NCBI GenBank assembly: GCA_022710245.1
Contig: JAKLHH010000681.1
Location: 1-5,088 of the forward strand
DNA from: Myxococcota bacterium
GTDB lineage: Bacteria; Myxococcota; Polyangia; GCA-2747355; JAKLHH01
Direction of reading: 5' to 3'
Length of the DNA stretch: 5,088 bases
In this document: positions 4,956-5,088 of the stretch, piece after piece
Layout of the letters: each line of letters opens with the position of its first letter
Position numbering within the stretch: the stretch's first letter is position 1
Translations under genes and position numbers: made by a program
Notes under the pieces: model-generated
Databases searched by the model: none
Told to the model about the DNA's origin: nothing
The model's input: only the letters and a program-made list of their open reading frames with translations

Positions 4956-5088
4956 CTACAATGCTTGGACGTGAACGGCGTCGTTGGCGCTGACCTGCGC
5001 GAGGATCGCCAGCAGGTCCTCGCGCTTGAACGCGATGCAACCCGCCGTCGGGCTCCAGTCGTCGTGCGCGACGTGCAGGAACACGGCG
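4956..5088 (-). CDS. L,D-transpeptidase-like protein (YkuD fold), C-terminal fragment
   Basis: Only the last 43 codons lie in the window; the gene enters from the right edge and ends at TAG (4958-4956). The peptide reads AVFLHVAHDDWSPTAGCIAF, then KREDLLAILAQVSANDAVHV and QAL. This fits the end of the YkuD-type catalytic domain: a hydrophobic strand with the conserved His (LHVA), the catalytic-cysteine motif TAGCIAF, a following helix (EDLLAIL) and a final strand (AVHV). TAGC rather than SxGCIR and the 'FLH' form suggest the COG3786-like branch of this superfamily rather than classical YbiS/ErfK enzymes. Such proteins cleave and cross-link peptidoglycan peptides in the periplasm, or are uncharacterised relatives. 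The signal peptide and most of the domain lie outside the window. It is convergent with yggS. Confidence 0.75.
   Translation of the reverse strand, partial: AVFLHVAHDDWSPTAGCIAFKREDLLAILAQVSANDAVHVQAL

Noticed and set aside
4808..4993. 61-codon plus-strand ORF after yggS
   Set aside because: It runs through the inverted repeat and the antisense of the L,D-transpeptidase-like gene, with no ribosome binding site or family signal.

Overview
This is a GC-rich window (roughly 70% G+C by eye) with six genes on both strands. Three of them encode predicted secreted lipoproteins. The high GC, the Cys-rich and Ig-like/lamin-tail lipoproteins and the gene style suggest a myxobacteria-like (Myxococcota / former Deltaproteobacteria) chromosome. 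That assignment is inference; no rRNA or marker gene here proves it.

Layout. 1-118: short leader with no supportable gene. 119-577 (+): a small Cys-rich lipoprotein with 19 cysteines. 578-754: spacer between convergent genes. 755-1150 (-): a small hypothetical lipoprotein starting at GTG behind a perfect AGGAGG. 1151-1605: a 455-base non-coding stretch holding several palindromes, chiefly a 155-bp quasi-palindrome (1361-1515) with 28-bp perfect outer arms, plus a possible decayed C-terminus of a formylglycine-generating-enzyme-like protein. 1606-3312 (-): a 568-aa lipoprotein with Ig-like domains and a C-terminal lamin-tail domain. 3313-3498: divergent promoter region. 3499-4113 (+) maf and 4110-4811 (+) yggS: a translationally coupled pair (ATGA overlap). 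4812-4955: spacer between convergent genes, filled by a 102-bp quasi-palindrome whose arms carry internal hairpins with compensatory base changes. 4956 to the window edge (-): the last 43 codons of a YkuD-type L,D-transpeptidase-like protein.

How the genes relate. maf (nucleotide-pool / house-cleaning pyrophosphatase) and yggS (pyridoxal-phosphate homeostasis) are conserved cytosolic housekeeping genes, probably expressed as one transcript from a well-formed sigma-70-like promoter that would give a nearly leaderless mRNA. The lipoproteins and the L,D-transpeptidase-like protein belong to the envelope. I see no shared pathway among them, and no phage, CRISPR, toxin-antitoxin or transposase gene. 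The most unusual content is the two large, unrelated intergenic inverted repeats.
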